DNA of 16,914 nucleotides from Bacteroidota bacterium (lineage in GTDB: Bacteria > Bacteroidota > Bacteroidia > NS11-12g > UBA9320): NCBI GenBank assembly GCA_947499775.1, contig CANMPY010000008.1, positions 1-16,914 on the forward strand, in the 5' to 3' direction. The notes beneath the pieces are model-generated. The model ran no database searches. It was not told the DNA's origin and worked only from the letters and a program-made list of their open reading frames with translations. Below, one piece after another: positions 6,937-14,891 of this stretch; positions within the stretch are counted from its first letter, which is position 1; the number at the start of each line of letters is the position of its first letter. The translations under genes were made by a program, and so were the position numbers.

Positions 6937-8523
6937 TTAATTTTTACTCAGTTTTTCGGCCAACATAACGGCGTTGTATGTGTTTACAACTCCACCCGAA
7001 ACTGTTATCTTTTTAAGTCTTGTTGCTTTCTTAGTTCCCGGAATATAAACTTTTCCCTTTACTTTAGTTGTTGACTGTATAAGAATCATTCGGACCTGTA
7101 CAGCCGTAAGATTTGGATAATATGAGCGTATTAATGCGGCAACTCCTGCTGTGCATGGCGATGCCATACTTGTTCCATCAAAAGAGGCATATTTTGAACC
7201 CGGAATGGTTGAATAAATACTAACGCCGGGGGCAAATACATCCACATTTATTTGTCCATAATTCGAAAACTCTGCCAATCTAGCTTTTCCACCTACCCAT
7301 GACGACGCTCCAACTTCTACCCAATTTGATGCCCGTTTGTTATCGATTGCAATATTTGGATTTGGATAATTAATATTCACATCAATATCTTTTGAATCGT
7401 TTCCTGCCCCATGCACCAATAGCACATCTTTTGACTCAGCATATTTAACAGCCTCATCTACCAAAGCTTTGTCCCAAGGAAAGGCTTTTCCAAAACTCAT
7501 ATTAATAACTTTGGCGCCATTGTTTACAGCATATCGTATTGCATTGGCAACGTCCTTGTCGCGCTCATCTCCATCTGGCACACAACGAACCGACATTATT
7601 CTTGCGTTATTTGAAACACCTTTTATTCCTAAGTTATTGTCGCGTTGTGCACCAATTATTCCTGCCACATGCGTTCCATGTGAAGCATCCGGACCAGTAA
7701 CGTCATTGTTTCCGTAATTGGTTTCACGCTGATCGTCATAGTTGTCGCCAACAATTAATCGTGAGTTATAATTTACATTATACGCGTAATTAGCTTGTAC
7801 ATCAAAATGCTCGAGCGCTTGTTTTAAATTTGTTTTAATGGTTAAATATTTTTCACCTGATTGCATATAGGCAATAAATTTATCAATAGTGCCTGCTTCT
7901 TGTGCATTTGCTGGTTTATAGGCTTTAAGTTCCTCTATTGTAAAGTTTTCGCCTTTACCTACTCCCGCCTCAATGCTCTCAAAACGCTTCATTGATTTGG
8001 AATATAAATCGAACATGGTTTGCGATTGAACACTTTTTTGCAAAAACTCTACCTTTAATTTCAAATATTCTTGATACCCAACTTTGTCCGTTTCCGAGAT
8101 TGTGGCTTCGTTCATGTTCTCGTACTTTAGTTTGAATTTGTTATAAACGCGTGTAAGCTCATACGAGTCGTGTTCTACATTTTTGCCATCCTTGCCCCCT
8201 ATAAAATTCCATCCATATATATCATCTATATACCCATTATTATCATCATCAATATTGTTTCCAGCAATCTCACCTTGATTAATCCACATTACATTTTTTA
8301 AATCTTCGTGATCTTCATCTACACCGCTATCAAGTACGCCAACTATTACAGGAACCGATGTTTTATTTTTTAGCAATTCATCATAAGCCCTTTCGGTGCT
8401 CACGCCAAATACTTTGTTAGCCTTCTTATCTAGGTTAAACCAATTTTCTGGAGCATTTTGTCCGTATACCAACCCAGTTGAAGTAGTAAATACAACCGCC
8501 CAAATCAATTTTTTTGTAAACAT
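6937..8523 (-). CDS. Secreted S8 (subtilisin-like) serine protease
   Basis: This predicted exported endopeptidase has 528 aa when started at the ATG at 8523. A TTG seven codons upstream is in frame, but the ATG is followed at once by a signal peptide (MFTKK, hydrophobic stretch, VYGQ at about 19-22). The catalytic triad is complete: Asp65 in VGVLDSGVDEDH, His282 in DASHGTHVAGIIGA and Ser452 in FDGTSMASP, with oxyanion Asn375 in GAGND. About 215 residues separate Asp and His. These include an acidic DDDNNGYIDD stretch (about 93-102) that may bind calcium and a helical, charged insertion (about 115-255) absent from classical subtilisins. No type IX secretion C-terminal domain is visible, so periplasm or cell surface is more likely than T9SS export. 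Substrates are unknown. It is transcribed separately from the Fic gene, 107 nt upstream. Confidence 0.93.
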   Translation of the reverse strand: MFTKKLIWAVVFTTSTGLVYGQNAPENWFNLDKKANKVFGVSTERAYDELLKNKTSVPVIVGVLDSGVDEDHEDLKNVMWINQGEIAGNNIDDDNNGYIDDIYGWNFIGGKDGKNVEHDSYELTRVYNKFKLKYENMNEATISETDKVGYQEYLKLKVEFLQKSVQSQTMFDLYSKSMKRFESIEAGVGKGENFTIEELKAYKPANAQEAGTIDKFIAYMQSGEKYLTIKTNLKQALEHFDVQANYAYNVNYNSRLIVGDNYDDQRETNYGNNDVTGPDASHGTHVAGIIGAQRDNNLGIKGVSNNARIMSVRCVPDGDERDKDVANAIRYAVNNGAKVINMSFGKAFPWDKALVDEAVKYAESKDVLLVHGAGNDSKDIDVNINYPNPNIAIDNKRASNWVEVGASSWVGGKARLAEFSNYGQINVDVFAPGVSIYSTIPGSKYASFDGTSMASPCTAGVAALIRSYYPNLTAVQVRMILIQSTTKVKGKVYIPGTKKATRLKKITVSGGVVNTYNAVMLAEKLSKN

Positions 8524-8630
8524 AATTTTATTCTTAGCTTTCAAAAATCACGATAATTTTTAGATATAGAGTTACTCTTTTAGATAAAGTTTATAAAATT
8601 TACCATCAAATGTTTATCTGATATAGGAAA

Positions 8631-9692
8631 CTATAAAGTATGAAATGCTACTAGCTGGCTTAAAGAGGCCATTGTATACTGGGCAATGCATACATTAAAT
8701 GCATTTGAGTTTGGACTTAAATACATGGTTTCAATTGCATTTAAATACTCAGACTTATTTTCATCCGAATTTAGTATTAAAGGATACCCATTTTGGAGGG
8801 CAATTATAGTCATAACCAAACGTGCTATAATGCCATTGCCCTTAATGAATGGATGAATATTCATTATTTTCGAATGCATTGTAGAAGCCAATTCAATGGG
8901 ATGCATTTTTTTTTCATTCAAAGCAAAAAACAAAAACAAATCGTCCATCATCCTTTTAACGTAAGATGGCGAGGGGGGCAAATACGAACTTCCATCCACC
9001 CTTAACTGAATATCTCTGTATTGGCCACCATTTTCATTATCAATCCCTCTCATTAATATGGTATGCAAATTGGTCAAAACACTTTCATGCAATGGAGTAT
9101 TATGCTTTACTAATTCTAAAACTGCTTCAATAGCTTCGGCATGATTTATAACTTCAAGGTGCATGTGCATTGATTTGCCATGGCTAACGGTTCCCTTTTC
9201 GATTAATATCGCCATTTCTTGAAGCGTAAGTGCATTATCCTCAAGTCGAATGCTTTGGTAAGTGTATTCTATTTTATTGGCTTGAATTAGGTCATCAATA
9301 GAAACGGACGCATTATTTCTTAGTATATCAAATTGATTTTTTAAGTTAGTTAGCTCAATCATCATTGCATCCAACTTTTCATTTGGGATAAGAGCCGATT
9401 GAACAATTTGTCGCGCTTCACTTATGGCTTCTAGCCCGTATTCTTCATCTTTTATTTCTTGAATAAGGCGTGAGGCTAACCAAGCTGTTTTAAACACTTT
9501 AATGTCCCCATTTAGGCATTTAATTATCGCCTCGAGTTGCACTTTGGTGGCTTGCCTCTCGTTATTTTCTATTTTACTTAACACCCCTTTATCTATTCCC
9601 AATTGATAGGCTAAATCGATTAGTTTTAAAGATTTTAAAAATCGCGTTTCTTTTAATAATGTTCCAAAAAGCACAGCTGTGGTCATACTCAT
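8631..9692 (-). CDS. HTH-Fic fusion protein with a degenerate Fic motif
   Basis: This 353-aa protein has an N-terminal XRE-type helix-turn-helix (about 8-60: LIDLAYQLGIDKGVLSKIENNER), a helical linker and a C-terminal Fic domain. Fic enzymes usually move AMP from ATP to a target hydroxyl. The flap segment GGQYRDIQLRVDGSSYLPPSP (222-242) is well preserved, and an inhibitory-helix-like motif SIRLED (147-152) supplies the expected Glu151. The core motif reads HPFIKGNGIIAR (280-291). The nucleophile-activating His280, Phe282, GNG and the final Arg291 remain, but the acidic Mg-binding residue is Lys284 and the first Arg is Ile288. AMP transfer may therefore be weakened, altered or lost. With the fused DNA-binding domain it could be a self-regulated toxin-like enzyme or a regulator built on a dead Fic fold. 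It stands between two envelope-protein genes with 67-107 nt gaps. Confidence 0.9.
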   Translation of the reverse strand: MSMTTAVLFGTLLKETRFLKSLKLIDLAYQLGIDKGVLSKIENNERQATKVQLEAIIKCLNGDIKVFKTAWLASRLIQEIKDEEYGLEAISEARQIVQSALIPNEKLDAMMIELTNLKNQFDILRNNASVSIDDLIQANKIEYTYQSIRLEDNALTLQEMAILIEKGTVSHGKSMHMHLEVINHAEAIEAVLELVKHNTPLHESVLTNLHTILMRGIDNENGGQYRDIQLRVDGSSYLPPSPSYVKRMMDDLFLFFALNEKKMHPIELASTMHSKIMNIHPFIKGNGIIARLVMTIIALQNGYPLILNSDENKSEYLNAIETMYLSPNSNAFNVCIAQYTMASLSQLVAFHTL

Positions 9693-9740
9693 TTAATAAA
9701 GACAGCAAGAAAAACACCACTACTTTTAAGATCGAATTTG

Positions 9741-9751
9741 AATTGCCAATT
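9741..9751. promoter_or_regulatory. Possible operator upstream of the HTH-Fic gene
   Basis: AATTG-C-CAATT is an 11-bp palindrome centred 54 nt before the Fic ATG, in a 67-nt gap. An XRE-type regulator often binds a palindrome near its own promoter, but in AT-rich sequence this short one could be chance. Confidence 0.2.
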
Positions 9752-9759
9752 TGTTACCA

Positions 9760-12700
9760 TTACATTTTTACTATGGCTATTTTAAATTTATCAAGCTCAC
9801 TCAATTTTAGGTAATCGGCCTTAAACAAATCAAATTCATTAATCTCGATAATAGACTTTAAAAAATGTTGGCGTTTTATTATTTGAATATTTTGGCCATC
9901 CTTTTTAAATTGAACACTGTACGATGAGAATGCAGAGCGATGAAATATAGCACTTGGAATTTCTACCAACTTATAGCCTAGTGGAATTTTTAAATTGATG
10001 GTTTGCTCGGAGCTATAAATGTTTAGTACCTTTTCGAGGTCAACGCGATTGGTCCTATTTTTTTCGAGCAGGACATTACTCTTTTTAATTCCTTCCAAAT
10101 AGGGCATTCTAAGAATATACATGCCCGAAACTTTATCGGCAAATCCGATTGCTTTTATTTCAATTCTTGCATTTAATGGATTAGAAAAATCGTTTAGATT
10201 CATAAAATCAACCCGATTATAAATACCATTTTCAAATACATCTTGACCAAAATAATTAGATATAAAATCGCTGTATTTGTTCTCTGGAGTTCTAAAAATT
10301 TGTTCTCTTAAATTGCCTCCTGCAATGCCAGTATATTCAGCTTTGATCGATAATTGTAAGGTTCTATCAAGGGTCAACTCGGCATCAATTTCATATTTAG
10401 CTACAGTTTTTGCAGTGTCTAATAAATCATTAGGAAGATTAAAAATTTCATATTCCCCAGGCTTTATTAGTAAGCCAATAGCATCATTGTCCATTTCGGG
10501 TAAAACATATAAGGGGTAAAAATTCGTTGTAAGATCGCAATACTTTTTTTTGCCATTCAAAATATAACACACAATTACATGGTCGAATGCTAAAGAGGGA
10601 ACCGGATCGAGTCGGTTAAAATGCTTTGATTTTACTAAAGTATAATACGCCTCAATACCTTGCGATTTTAGCATGGTAATCATTAATGTTGCTACATCTT
10701 TACAATCGCCAATTCCTGCTGAAACAGTATTTCCTGACCACTTAGGAATAAATTGCGTATTTAAAAATGGCACATAGCTGTAACGAATTTTGGAGGTAAC
10801 GTAATTGTAAATTTTTTGAACTTTTTCATAATCGCTTACAGTGCCTTGAAGCAAGGTGTCCAATACGTGTTTTACTTCATAGGTTAGCTCTGTTTTTTGA
10901 TAGGTTGTTTGTTCGTACCATTCATTTATTGATTGCCAATTTTTGATGGTACTTATCGAAATACTTCGGTACAAATCATAATAATCAGGAATAGCTGACT
11001 CTTCTTCTATTTTTTCGAGGTTGGTATTTTGCCATATGTAATGATCATTATCAAACGAATCGGTAAATCGGGTAGGTTCCTTATCTAATTTATGGGTTTT
11101 GTAGCCTAAAAATTTCCCTTTAGGAACTATGCATTCGAATTTTGAAAAAAAGACAGGACTCGGAAAAAAAATAAAATGCTGATGGAAAAACTCTTTGCCA
11201 AAAACGGTTTCTGCTGGTAAACTAACATGCCCTTCTACTTGAATTAAATCGCCAACTTCCAGATTTTTAATAACTAAATAATTGCCAGATTTTTCAGGAT
11301 TTAATTCTATACCATCCGTTTTAATAACTTTAACACTCGTTAAGTCTCCCATGAAACCCATATCCATTTCACTGTATTTTTCAATTCCCGATTCTTTAAT
11401 TATTTTAATCATTAGGCTTTGGCTAATGGTTACCAAATTAGTCGTATCCAAAAGGCAATCTTTGGTGTACTGCAGAATAATAGCATCTTCATTTTCGGCT
11501 AATTTTAGCCAATCCGGATTCGTTAATGTTTCGTTAAACGTAGGGGTTTTAAAATAGTCTTTATAATTAATATGTCCTGAAATTTGTTCGATTTTATCAT
11601 TTATTCCGCTGGCATAGCCAAAAATACCCATCCCTGAACCAAGCGCTTTTCCTTTATTAAAAAAGGACAATGCCTTTAATTCATCTGCTTCTAATATAGC
11701 AATGTCTCCTAACAATTCATAAACTCCACTTTGATATGGATTAATCTCAAGGGAAGTTTTTAGAATTACTTCAGCTTCCTTATATTTCCCTATTTCTTTT
11801 AAATAGCTTCCAAATTCATAATAGCTGGCGCAAAGATGTGGAGCAAAGTAAATTTTGTCCTTATATATGGCAATGACTTTATCTTCTTTTTTGCGATCTT
11901 TATAATAGTCGATGGCATTATTAAAATCATAGTCATGCGATCCTGATTTTAATGCCTTGATGGACTGCTTTTGTACTTTAATTTCCTCGGCTGGTCCGTA
12001 TCGCTCTTCAAATTCCTTATATTTTGATAGACTTGGCTCTAAGTCTGATTTATACAACGGAAATTTACGTATACTTTGATAGATAAACGTATCCTTTTCT
12101 ATTTGCATGCCCATTTTATTAAAATAATCGATATAACGATTTAGGGTATTTAAATTCGAAGGACTTATGTTGGTTAACTTATTAAGGGCAATAAAATAGG
12201 CATCGGGCTCTGTTTCTAAATTAATTTCTTGAAGCTTTTCATATTGCAATCCAAAAAAGGGCGATTTAAATTCGTCGCCTTTCGAAAGTAATTCATAAAC
12301 CTTTTCTGTTTTCCCATTGAGCTGACACAACTTGGCTAATACATATTTATAAAATATAATATCGGGATTTAACTTGCTTTTTTGCCAAAAAAAGTCTTCG
12401 CCGGCTTTGCTTTTATTTTCACTTATAAAGGCTTTTAGCAAGCAATAATCCAACCATATATTGTCTGTTTTTGCCGATTTTTCTTTAAAATAATCTACTA
12501 AACTATAGTTGGTTGTTTTAAACGAATCAATTCCTTTATTATAAATTTCTACGGCAACTGGACTTACTAAATTTAATATTGGTTTACCATCGGTTTCAGT
12601 AAATCGTATGGCTAACATATCGTGCTCATAAGTGATGTCATCCTTAAATTTTAAAGATCCATCGTATTCTTCTCTATTTTTTTGAGTTGAATTCTTTATT

Positions 12701-13518
12701 AATATTCGATTATTTCCTTTTTTTAAATGTAATGCAACCGTTTCTAAATCGTAAGTGAATGGGACTGTATGATTTGTTTCGTAAACTAGCACATCATTAA
12801 CCCATAACTTTATACCTGCCGATCGACCAATATGTATGTGTATGGATTTATCCTCGGTACAACTTATAAATGAATTGGCATAGTAAACCGCATCCGAACT
12901 CATTCCGACATCGGGTAAATGCTGTGAAAAAACGATACGACCCGAAGAAGCCGAATAAAGAGGTGTCACCCAATTCAATCTTACTCCATCGTGATTTTTA
13001 TATGTTTTAGTTGCCAAATAGTGTTCACTTTCAATGGGTTGAGCAATATCAAATCCACTGCCATTAATGTTTTTAAATGGCCCGATTACACTCCAGTTAA
13101 CTTTTGGAATTATACGGTTATATTTTTCCCATAATTTGGGCCTATCTCTGTTTTTGGCACCCCAACTAATAGCATCTTCTAACTTGTATTTTATAGTTAT
13201 CCAATCTGGATAATTCAAAGTTTCTAGGCTACTAAAATCACCTTGATAGTGCGTATTAAATAACGCAAACATAAAGGGGTCTTTAACATGTCGGAAAAGT
13301 ACATTTAGATAATTATCATATTCTATCGACGACTGCGAGAGTTCCGATAAAAGTACCATACCCGTTAAACCATCAAAATTTAAAGAATCATTTTGAAGGG
13401 TAGATTCAAAGGTTTTTTTTGCCTCAAAAAAATCATTTTTCTTTATGGCCTCATACCCTGATTGAGCAAATACTGAATTTACACTTACAAGATATATAAA
13501 TAAGATGGCGTAGCGCAT
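9760..13518 (-). CDS. Large exported DUF3857/transglutaminase-like protein with TPRs
   Basis: This 1252-aa protein has an N-terminal signal peptide ending near FAQS (17-20), so it should lie in the periplasm or on the cell surface. Residues 20-90 hold a TPR-like helical segment. Residues about 142-310 look like a beta-sandwich of the carbohydrate-binding type (WSVIGPFKN at 142-150; HIHIGRSAGIKLWVNDVLV at 227-245). Residues about 340-640 are mostly helical, with TPR-like units (GSYLKEIGKYKEAEVILKTSL at 570-590). About 660-850 corresponds to DUF3857. The transglutaminase-like core has an apparent complete triad: Cys939 (GIGDCKD), His980 (AFDHVI) and Asp995 (CDLT). A C-terminal beta-rich domain (about 1040-1250) ends the protein. 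Such folds act as peptidases, crosslinking enzymes or plain binding domains; the substrate is unknown. It lies 93 nt downstream of the AlkB-like gene. Confidence 0.88.
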   Translation of the reverse strand: MRYAILFIYLVSVNSVFAQSGYEAIKKNDFFEAKKTFESTLQNDSLNFDGLTGMVLLSELSQSSIEYDNYLNVLFRHVKDPFMFALFNTHYQGDFSSLETLNYPDWITIKYKLEDAISWGAKNRDRPKLWEKYNRIIPKVNWSVIGPFKNINGSGFDIAQPIESEHYLATKTYKNHDGVRLNWVTPLYSASSGRIVFSQHLPDVGMSSDAVYYANSFISCTEDKSIHIHIGRSAGIKLWVNDVLVYETNHTVPFTYDLETVALHLKKGNNRILIKNSTQKNREEYDGSLKFKDDITYEHDMLAIRFTETDGKPILNLVSPVAVEIYNKGIDSFKTTNYSLVDYFKEKSAKTDNIWLDYCLLKAFISENKSKAGEDFFWQKSKLNPDIIFYKYVLAKLCQLNGKTEKVYELLSKGDEFKSPFFGLQYEKLQEINLETEPDAYFIALNKLTNISPSNLNTLNRYIDYFNKMGMQIEKDTFIYQSIRKFPLYKSDLEPSLSKYKEFEERYGPAEEIKVQKQSIKALKSGSHDYDFNNAIDYYKDRKKEDKVIAIYKDKIYFAPHLCASYYEFGSYLKEIGKYKEAEVILKTSLEINPYQSGVYELLGDIAILEADELKALSFFNKGKALGSGMGIFGYASGINDKIEQISGHINYKDYFKTPTFNETLTNPDWLKLAENEDAIILQYTKDCLLDTTNLVTISQSLMIKIIKESGIEKYSEMDMGFMGDLTSVKVIKTDGIELNPEKSGNYLVIKNLEVGDLIQVEGHVSLPAETVFGKEFFHQHFIFFPSPVFFSKFECIVPKGKFLGYKTHKLDKEPTRFTDSFDNDHYIWQNTNLEKIEEESAIPDYYDLYRSISISTIKNWQSINEWYEQTTYQKTELTYEVKHVLDTLLQGTVSDYEKVQKIYNYVTSKIRYSYVPFLNTQFIPKWSGNTVSAGIGDCKDVATLMITMLKSQGIEAYYTLVKSKHFNRLDPVPSLAFDHVIVCYILNGKKKYCDLTTNFYPLYVLPEMDNDAIGLLIKPGEYEIFNLPNDLLDTAKTVAKYEIDAELTLDRTLQLSIKAEYTGIAGGNLREQIFRTPENKYSDFISNYFGQDVFENGIYNRVDFMNLNDFSNPLNARIEIKAIGFADKVSGMYILRMPYLEGIKKSNVLLEKNRTNRVDLEKVLNIYSSEQTINLKIPLGYKLVEIPSAIFHRSAFSSYSVQFKKDGQNIQIIKRQHFLKSIIEINEFDLFKADYLKLSELDKFKIAIVKM

Positions 13519-13611
13519 GGGTTTAGAGAAATAAAGGACAACGAAAATAGTTTATTTATGGTTCGTTTTTCTTCAAATTATTAAGCTGTTACTGGTTTAA
13601 ATGCGACGTTT

Positions 13612-14640
13612 TTAGCTTTGCTTTTCCTTAAAAGCAGCTAAACTCCTATGAATTAAGTTTCGCCACAAAAAAGGAATGGCTGCCACGAAAAATAAACCTG
13701 CATAGCCTGATGGTAGCTTAGGTGATAAATCATAATTTATCAAGGTATGGTAGGGCTTTGAAGCATAATAGTGATGATCGGCATGCCTAGAAAGGTCAAC
13801 TAAAAAAAATCGACTTGCAAATTGATTGCTCTCCCAACTATACAATTCTGAAGTTCGCTGTTTTTCATCGCGTGTTAATCCGTAATGCTGAATGTAATTG
13901 ACATATTCTAATAAAAATCCTGCAAGAAAACATTGTATAATCCAGGCCCATAAAAACAGTATGCCTAAAAAATAATAAATAATAACCACAGCTATTAGCT
14001 GTAATCCAATTTGCCTAAGCACATAGTTTTTTACAGAAATGTGGTATTTACCTAGCGCCTTTAAGCGTTCTGATTCAATCCTATAAGCGCCTTTAATTTG
14101 TCCAAAAGCCGATCGAACAAAAAAAGAATACAAGGATTCTCCATATTTAGCTGTTGCATTATCTTTATCTGTGCCCACCCATCGGTGATGCACAACTAAA
14201 TGCTCGATATAAAAATAAATATTGCCTGCCGTAAATAAAAGAAACTTTCCAAAAAACCGGTCTATTGATTTTCGACAATGAATAAATTCGTGCGCCACTA
14301 CAATAGCCGAAGTTCCTGTATTAAGCCCTGTACTAAATGCAGCTGCAATAACCCAGTTTTCACTTATAGTTTTAAAATAAATCCCATAAAACAAACTTAA
14401 GACTGAAATTAATTGTAACGGAATATGGGCATACAAAATTAATTTTGGCATATCATCCTGCTTTGGTGAATGGTTATTTGATAAAAATGCAGGTGTTATC
14501 CATTCTAAAATTCCAAGGACGCCTAGGGTAAGAACGGTGTTTGATAATGTGAATATTCCGCCATTTAAGTTTCCAAAAATTACTGCAATAGCAGGTAATA
14601 AACTAAAAAGATACAGGCTATTTCTATGTTGTGCTTTCAT
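13612..14640 (-). CDS. AlkB-like integral-membrane di-iron monooxygenase / fatty-acid desaturase-type protein
   Basis: This 342-aa membrane protein contains the histidine boxes of the alkane 1-monooxygenase (AlkB) family, which binds two irons and hydroxylates terminal carbons of alkanes or related lipids. Box 1 is HEFIH (117-121), box 2 EHLVVHH (146-152), the AlkB signature NYIQHYGL (248-255) and box 3 LSRHADHH (283-290). The hydrophobic segments at about 10-50, 68-88, 95-116 and 212-245 fit the inner-membrane topology. It is shorter than classical Pseudomonas AlkB (about 400 aa), and box 1 has Phe-Ile where HELSH is common. No rubredoxin or rubredoxin reductase gene is nearby, so the electron donor must be elsewhere. 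Substrate could be medium-chain alkanes, fatty acids or another lipid. A 59-codon lipoprotein gene ends 4 nt upstream, which suggests translational coupling. Confidence 0.9.
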   Translation of the reverse strand: MKAQHRNSLYLFSLLPAIAVIFGNLNGGIFTLSNTVLTLGVLGILEWITPAFLSNNHSPKQDDMPKLILYAHIPLQLISVLSLFYGIYFKTISENWVIAAAFSTGLNTGTSAIVVAHEFIHCRKSIDRFFGKFLLFTAGNIYFYIEHLVVHHRWVGTDKDNATAKYGESLYSFFVRSAFGQIKGAYRIESERLKALGKYHISVKNYVLRQIGLQLIAVVIIYYFLGILFLWAWIIQCFLAGFLLEYVNYIQHYGLTRDEKQRTSELYSWESNQFASRFFLVDLSRHADHHYYASKPYHTLINYDLSPKLPSGYAGLFFVAAIPFLWRNLIHRSLAAFKEKQS

Positions 14641-14644
14641 ATTA

Positions 14645-14824
14645 TTATTGCGTTTTTTGTTGCCAATGGGCCAAAACAGAATCTTCTTTAACTTGGTCTT
14701 TTTTTATTGCCGCTTCTATGGTTTCATTTTCTTTTTTGAATTCAGCAGTGGGTTCTTGGGTTGGCTTATTATTACACCCTAAGCCTATTAAAATGTAAAC
14801 ACACCCTATTGCATATTTTCTCAT
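14645..14824 (-). CDS. Tiny lipoprotein, first gene of the AlkB-like operon
   Basis: This 59-codon gene begins with ATG at 14822-14824 and ends with TAA at 14645-14647. The protein starts MRKYAIGCVYILIGLGCNNK: a short basic N-terminus, a hydrophobic core and Cys17 in a lipobox-like GLGC, followed by Asn-Asn. The mature part is about 43 residues and very hydrophilic and charged (EFKKENETIEAAIKKDQVKE), ending in an amphipathic stretch with HWQQKTQ. The lipobox has Gly at -3, a less usual choice, so lipidation is likely but not certain. I recognise no family. It stops 4 nt before the AlkB-like ATG and starts 12 nt after a terminator stem, so the two genes form their own transcription unit. It could be an accessory envelope peptide for the membrane enzyme, or an unrelated passenger. 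Confidence 0.7.
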   Translation of the reverse strand: MRKYAIGCVYILIGLGCNNKPTQEPTAEFKKENETIEAAIKKDQVKEDSVLAHWQQKTQ

Positions 14825-14828
14825 TGTT

Positions 14829-14836
14829 CAAAAATA
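14829..14836 (-). promoter_or_regulatory. Candidate -7 box for the lipoprotein-alkB-like operon
   Basis: The minus strand reads TATTTTTG, matching TAnnTTTG, ending 4 nt before the lipoprotein ATG and directly abutting the T-run of the upstream terminator. Transcription would start at or beside the ATG. The nearest TTTG is 12 nt upstream, too close for a standard -33 element. Confidence 0.35.
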
Positions 14837-14866
14837 AAAAAGGTCGCCCAAATGGACGACCTTTTT
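14837..14866 (-). terminator. Strong intrinsic terminator (bidirectional in form) after the Ala-rich lipoprotein gene
   Basis: AAAAAGGTCG (14837-14846) pairs perfectly with CGACCTTTTT (14857-14866); after one mismatch CC and GG extend the stem around a 4-nt loop. T-runs occur on both strands. It begins 26 nt past the stop codon of the gene at 14892-15080 and insulates it from the lipoprotein-alkB-like unit. Confidence 0.9.
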
Positions 14867-14891
14867 GTTAAAGTTTTTTAAACTACTTTAA

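Noticed and set aside
7469..7717. Plus-strand ORF inside the S8 protease gene
   Set aside because: It is the antisense shadow of the catalytic-domain coding sequence and resembles no protein. The same holds for the other antisense ORFs across accA, pgk, the DUF3857 gene and der.
8524..8544. TTG start adding seven residues to the S8 protease
   Set aside because: The signal peptide begins cleanly at the ATG at 8523; the extra residues add nothing recognisable.
8568..8578. AGAGT-T-ACTCT palindrome upstream of the S8 protease
   Set aside because: Only five bases per arm with one central base, no adjoining promoter box or U-run, so it is too weak to call an operator or terminator.
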